Shown here: positions 44,731-45,803 of the stretch, in pieces
Numbering within the stretch: position 1 is the first letter of the stretch
Layout: every line of letters begins with the position of its first letter
Source: Flavobacteriia bacterium
GTDB taxonomy: Bacteria; Bacteroidota; Bacteroidia; Flavobacteriales_D; Crocinitomicaceae
Length of the DNA: 45,803 nucleotides
Direction: 5' to 3'
Assembly: GCA_947464135.1 (NCBI GenBank)
Contig: CANHVK010000011.1
Span: 1-45,803, forward strand
The notes under the pieces: model-generated
Seen by the model: the letters and a program-made list of their open reading frames with translations, nothing else
Databases searched by the model: none
What the model was told of the DNA's origin: nothing
Made by a program: the position numbers and the translations under genes

Positions 44731-45803
44731 ATGAAGAATTATCAATTTGTTTCTCTTGTGTTTCTTTTTTTATTCCATATAACAGGAATATCACAAATTG
44801 AAGTTCCTTTTTATGTTAAAACCGCTAATTACCACACAAAAAAATACGAATCAGGTATTTCTGTAAAAGCTTATCAAGATGATAAAATTGTAAGAAATTT
44901 ATCGTCTGATAACAAAGGAGATGTCGTATTATATTTACCTATAGGTGCTAAATATCGAATTGAAATATCAAAGCAAGGTAAAATAACTCGTTTTGTAAAT
45001 GTTGATTATTCTAAATTAAAAGATACTATTAAAGAAGAAGATGCTGACCCACGTGGTGAAGTAGAAATGTCTTTGTTTGATGATTTACCCGGAATAGATT
45101 ATAGTTTTGTTTTAGATAATCCAGCTACAAATTTCACATATGACCCTAATATTGGTGTTTTTTTTGATGAGCAATTAGCTCAAAAAACGATTAAAGAAGT
45201 TGATCGTTTATTAAATGTCATTCAAAAAGCAAAAATCGAGAATCAAAGGCTAGCTGAAGAAAAAATTCAGTTATCTAAAGAGCAGGAAGTAGCATATGAA
45301 GCTAAAATTAGAACAGATGAAATTATAGCAAGGGCTGAAGCTGAAGCTCTTAATAGATCAAAGCTTGAAAGTTCTCAAAAAAATATTGAGCCAAAAGTGA
45401 AAAATGAAGTCGCTGACAAAAAAGCGGATTCAGTAGCAGTAATTAGACAAGCTGAATTAAACAAAAAAGCTGAAGATAGGAAGGCTGATTCAATTTCAGA
45501 TGTAAAACAAGCTGAAATTGCTAAAATTGAAGAAATTGCGCGTAAAAAAATACAAGCAGAACTAGCTAGAAAAAAAGCGGAAGCAGATTCATTAGCAGCA
45601 ATTCGACAAGCAGAGATAAATCTTAAGAAATCCTTAGCAGATAGCTTATCAGCCCTTCGACAAGCTCAGGAGTTAGAAGCTCGTATAAAAGCAGAAGCGG
45701 ATAGTTTAGCGGAAGTAGCTCGTAAGAAAGTTGAAGCGGATAGTATAGCAGAATTAGCTCGTAAAAAGGCAGAAGCAGATAGTTTAGCGGAAGTCGCTCG
45801 TAA
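44731..45803 (+). CDS. Secreted coiled-coil repeat protein, cut by window end
   Basis: A 357-codon open frame that runs off the window, so the C-terminus is unseen. A signal peptide (QFVSLVFLFLFHITGISQ) is followed by a globular beta-like domain (residues about 20-160) and then a long charged coiled coil from about 160 on. The coiled coil becomes periodic, with repeated EADSLAEVARKK-like units (three perfect 13-residue units at the end). No family recognised; long Ala/Glu/Lys coiled coils near envelope exporters occur in scaffolding or adhesion proteins. It lies 132 nt after the MMPL gene. Confidence 0.78.
   Translation, partial: MKNYQFVSLVFLFLFHITGISQIEVPFYVKTANYHTKKYESGISVKAYQDDKIVRNLSSDNKGDVVLYLPIGAKYRIEISKQGKITRFVNVDYSKLKDTIKEEDADPRGEVEMSLFDDLPGIDYSFVLDNPATNFTYDPNIGVFFDEQLAQKTIKEVDRLLNVIQKAKIENQRLAEEKIQLSKEQEVAYEAKIRTDEIIARAEAEALNRSKLESSQKNIEPKVKNEVADKKADSVAVIRQAELNKKAEDRKADSISDVKQAEIAKIEEIARKKIQAELARKKAEADSLAAIRQAEINLKKSLADSLSALRQAQELEARIKAEADSLAEVARKKVEADSIAELARKKAEADSLAEVAR
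45688..45803 (+). repeat. 39-bp tandem repeats at the window end
   Basis: Units 45688-45726, 45727-45765 and 45766-45803 (the last truncated by the window edge) each encode K-[AV]-E-A-D-S-[LI]-A-E-[VL]-A-R-K. First and third units differ at only a few third positions, so the array may be recent and variable in length. Confidence 0.75.

Overview
The window looks like the chromosome of an AT-rich, free-living member of the Bacteroidetes, most likely order Flavobacteriales. The indicators are families largely restricted to that phylum (DUF4924, DUF4294, DUF4403 proteins, a PorE-like TPR/PD40/OmpA protein, a fused SpmA-SpmB protein), a short RpoD-type sigma factor without region 1.1, TAnnTTTG promoter boxes, and A-rich rather than Shine-Dalgarno-like leaders. 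I could not identify the genus. No rRNA, tRNA, CRISPR array, phage gene or transposase was seen.

Region 1 (1-6413) is an assimilatory sulfate and cysteine cluster on the + strand. After the 3' end of an aldo/keto reductase come cysH (APS reductase type with Fe-S cysteines), cysD, cysN, a serine acetyltransferase, cysM and a ferredoxin-NADP-reductase-like flavoprotein, closed by a strong hairpin terminator. This covers sulfate activation, APS reduction and O-acetylserine conversion to cysteine; a sulfite reductase is not in view. The gaps hold two repeat families: an array of TGGT/ACCA dyads before cysD and TCCTCCC-type palindromic elements between several genes.

Region 2 (6431-18029) is envelope and housekeeping genes on the + strand: a TPR protein plus a PorE-like protein, a polytopic membrane protein, a class I glutamine amidotransferase, SpmAB, a protein of four 25-residue repeats, a small protein, an ABC ATPase, a YihY-type membrane protein, another TPR protein and RecQ. 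Many of these overlap or nearly touch.

Region 3 (18123-24872) has an M1 aminopeptidase with a beta-barrel-like C-terminal half, a pirin with a Tat-like signal, and then a sparse AT-rich stretch with a FISUMP lipoprotein, a secreted protein, an intact DUF4924 gene and a decayed second copy of that gene.

Region 4 (24973-35378) includes an OmpH-like lipoprotein, a BadF-type sugar kinase, DUF4294, a menaquinone pair (hotdog thioesterase plus isochorismate synthase), QueD, an AAA/DUF4143 ATPase flanked by copies of a 31-nt motif, a HI0933-type flavoprotein and a DUF4403 lipoprotein.

Region 5 (35423-45803) carries monomeric isocitrate dehydrogenase, the primary sigma factor, a low-molecular-weight phosphatase, an RsmI-like methyltransferase, a dicarboxylate/glutamate symporter, a small secreted protein of six 18-residue repeats, an MMPL/RND exporter, and a secreted coiled-coil repeat protein cut by the window end.

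Most of the window is ordinary core genome. The least explained items are the dyad array before cysD, the repeat-flanked ATPase, the 18-residue and 25-residue repeat proteins, and the DUF4924 duplication remnant. None of these is proven to be a new system.
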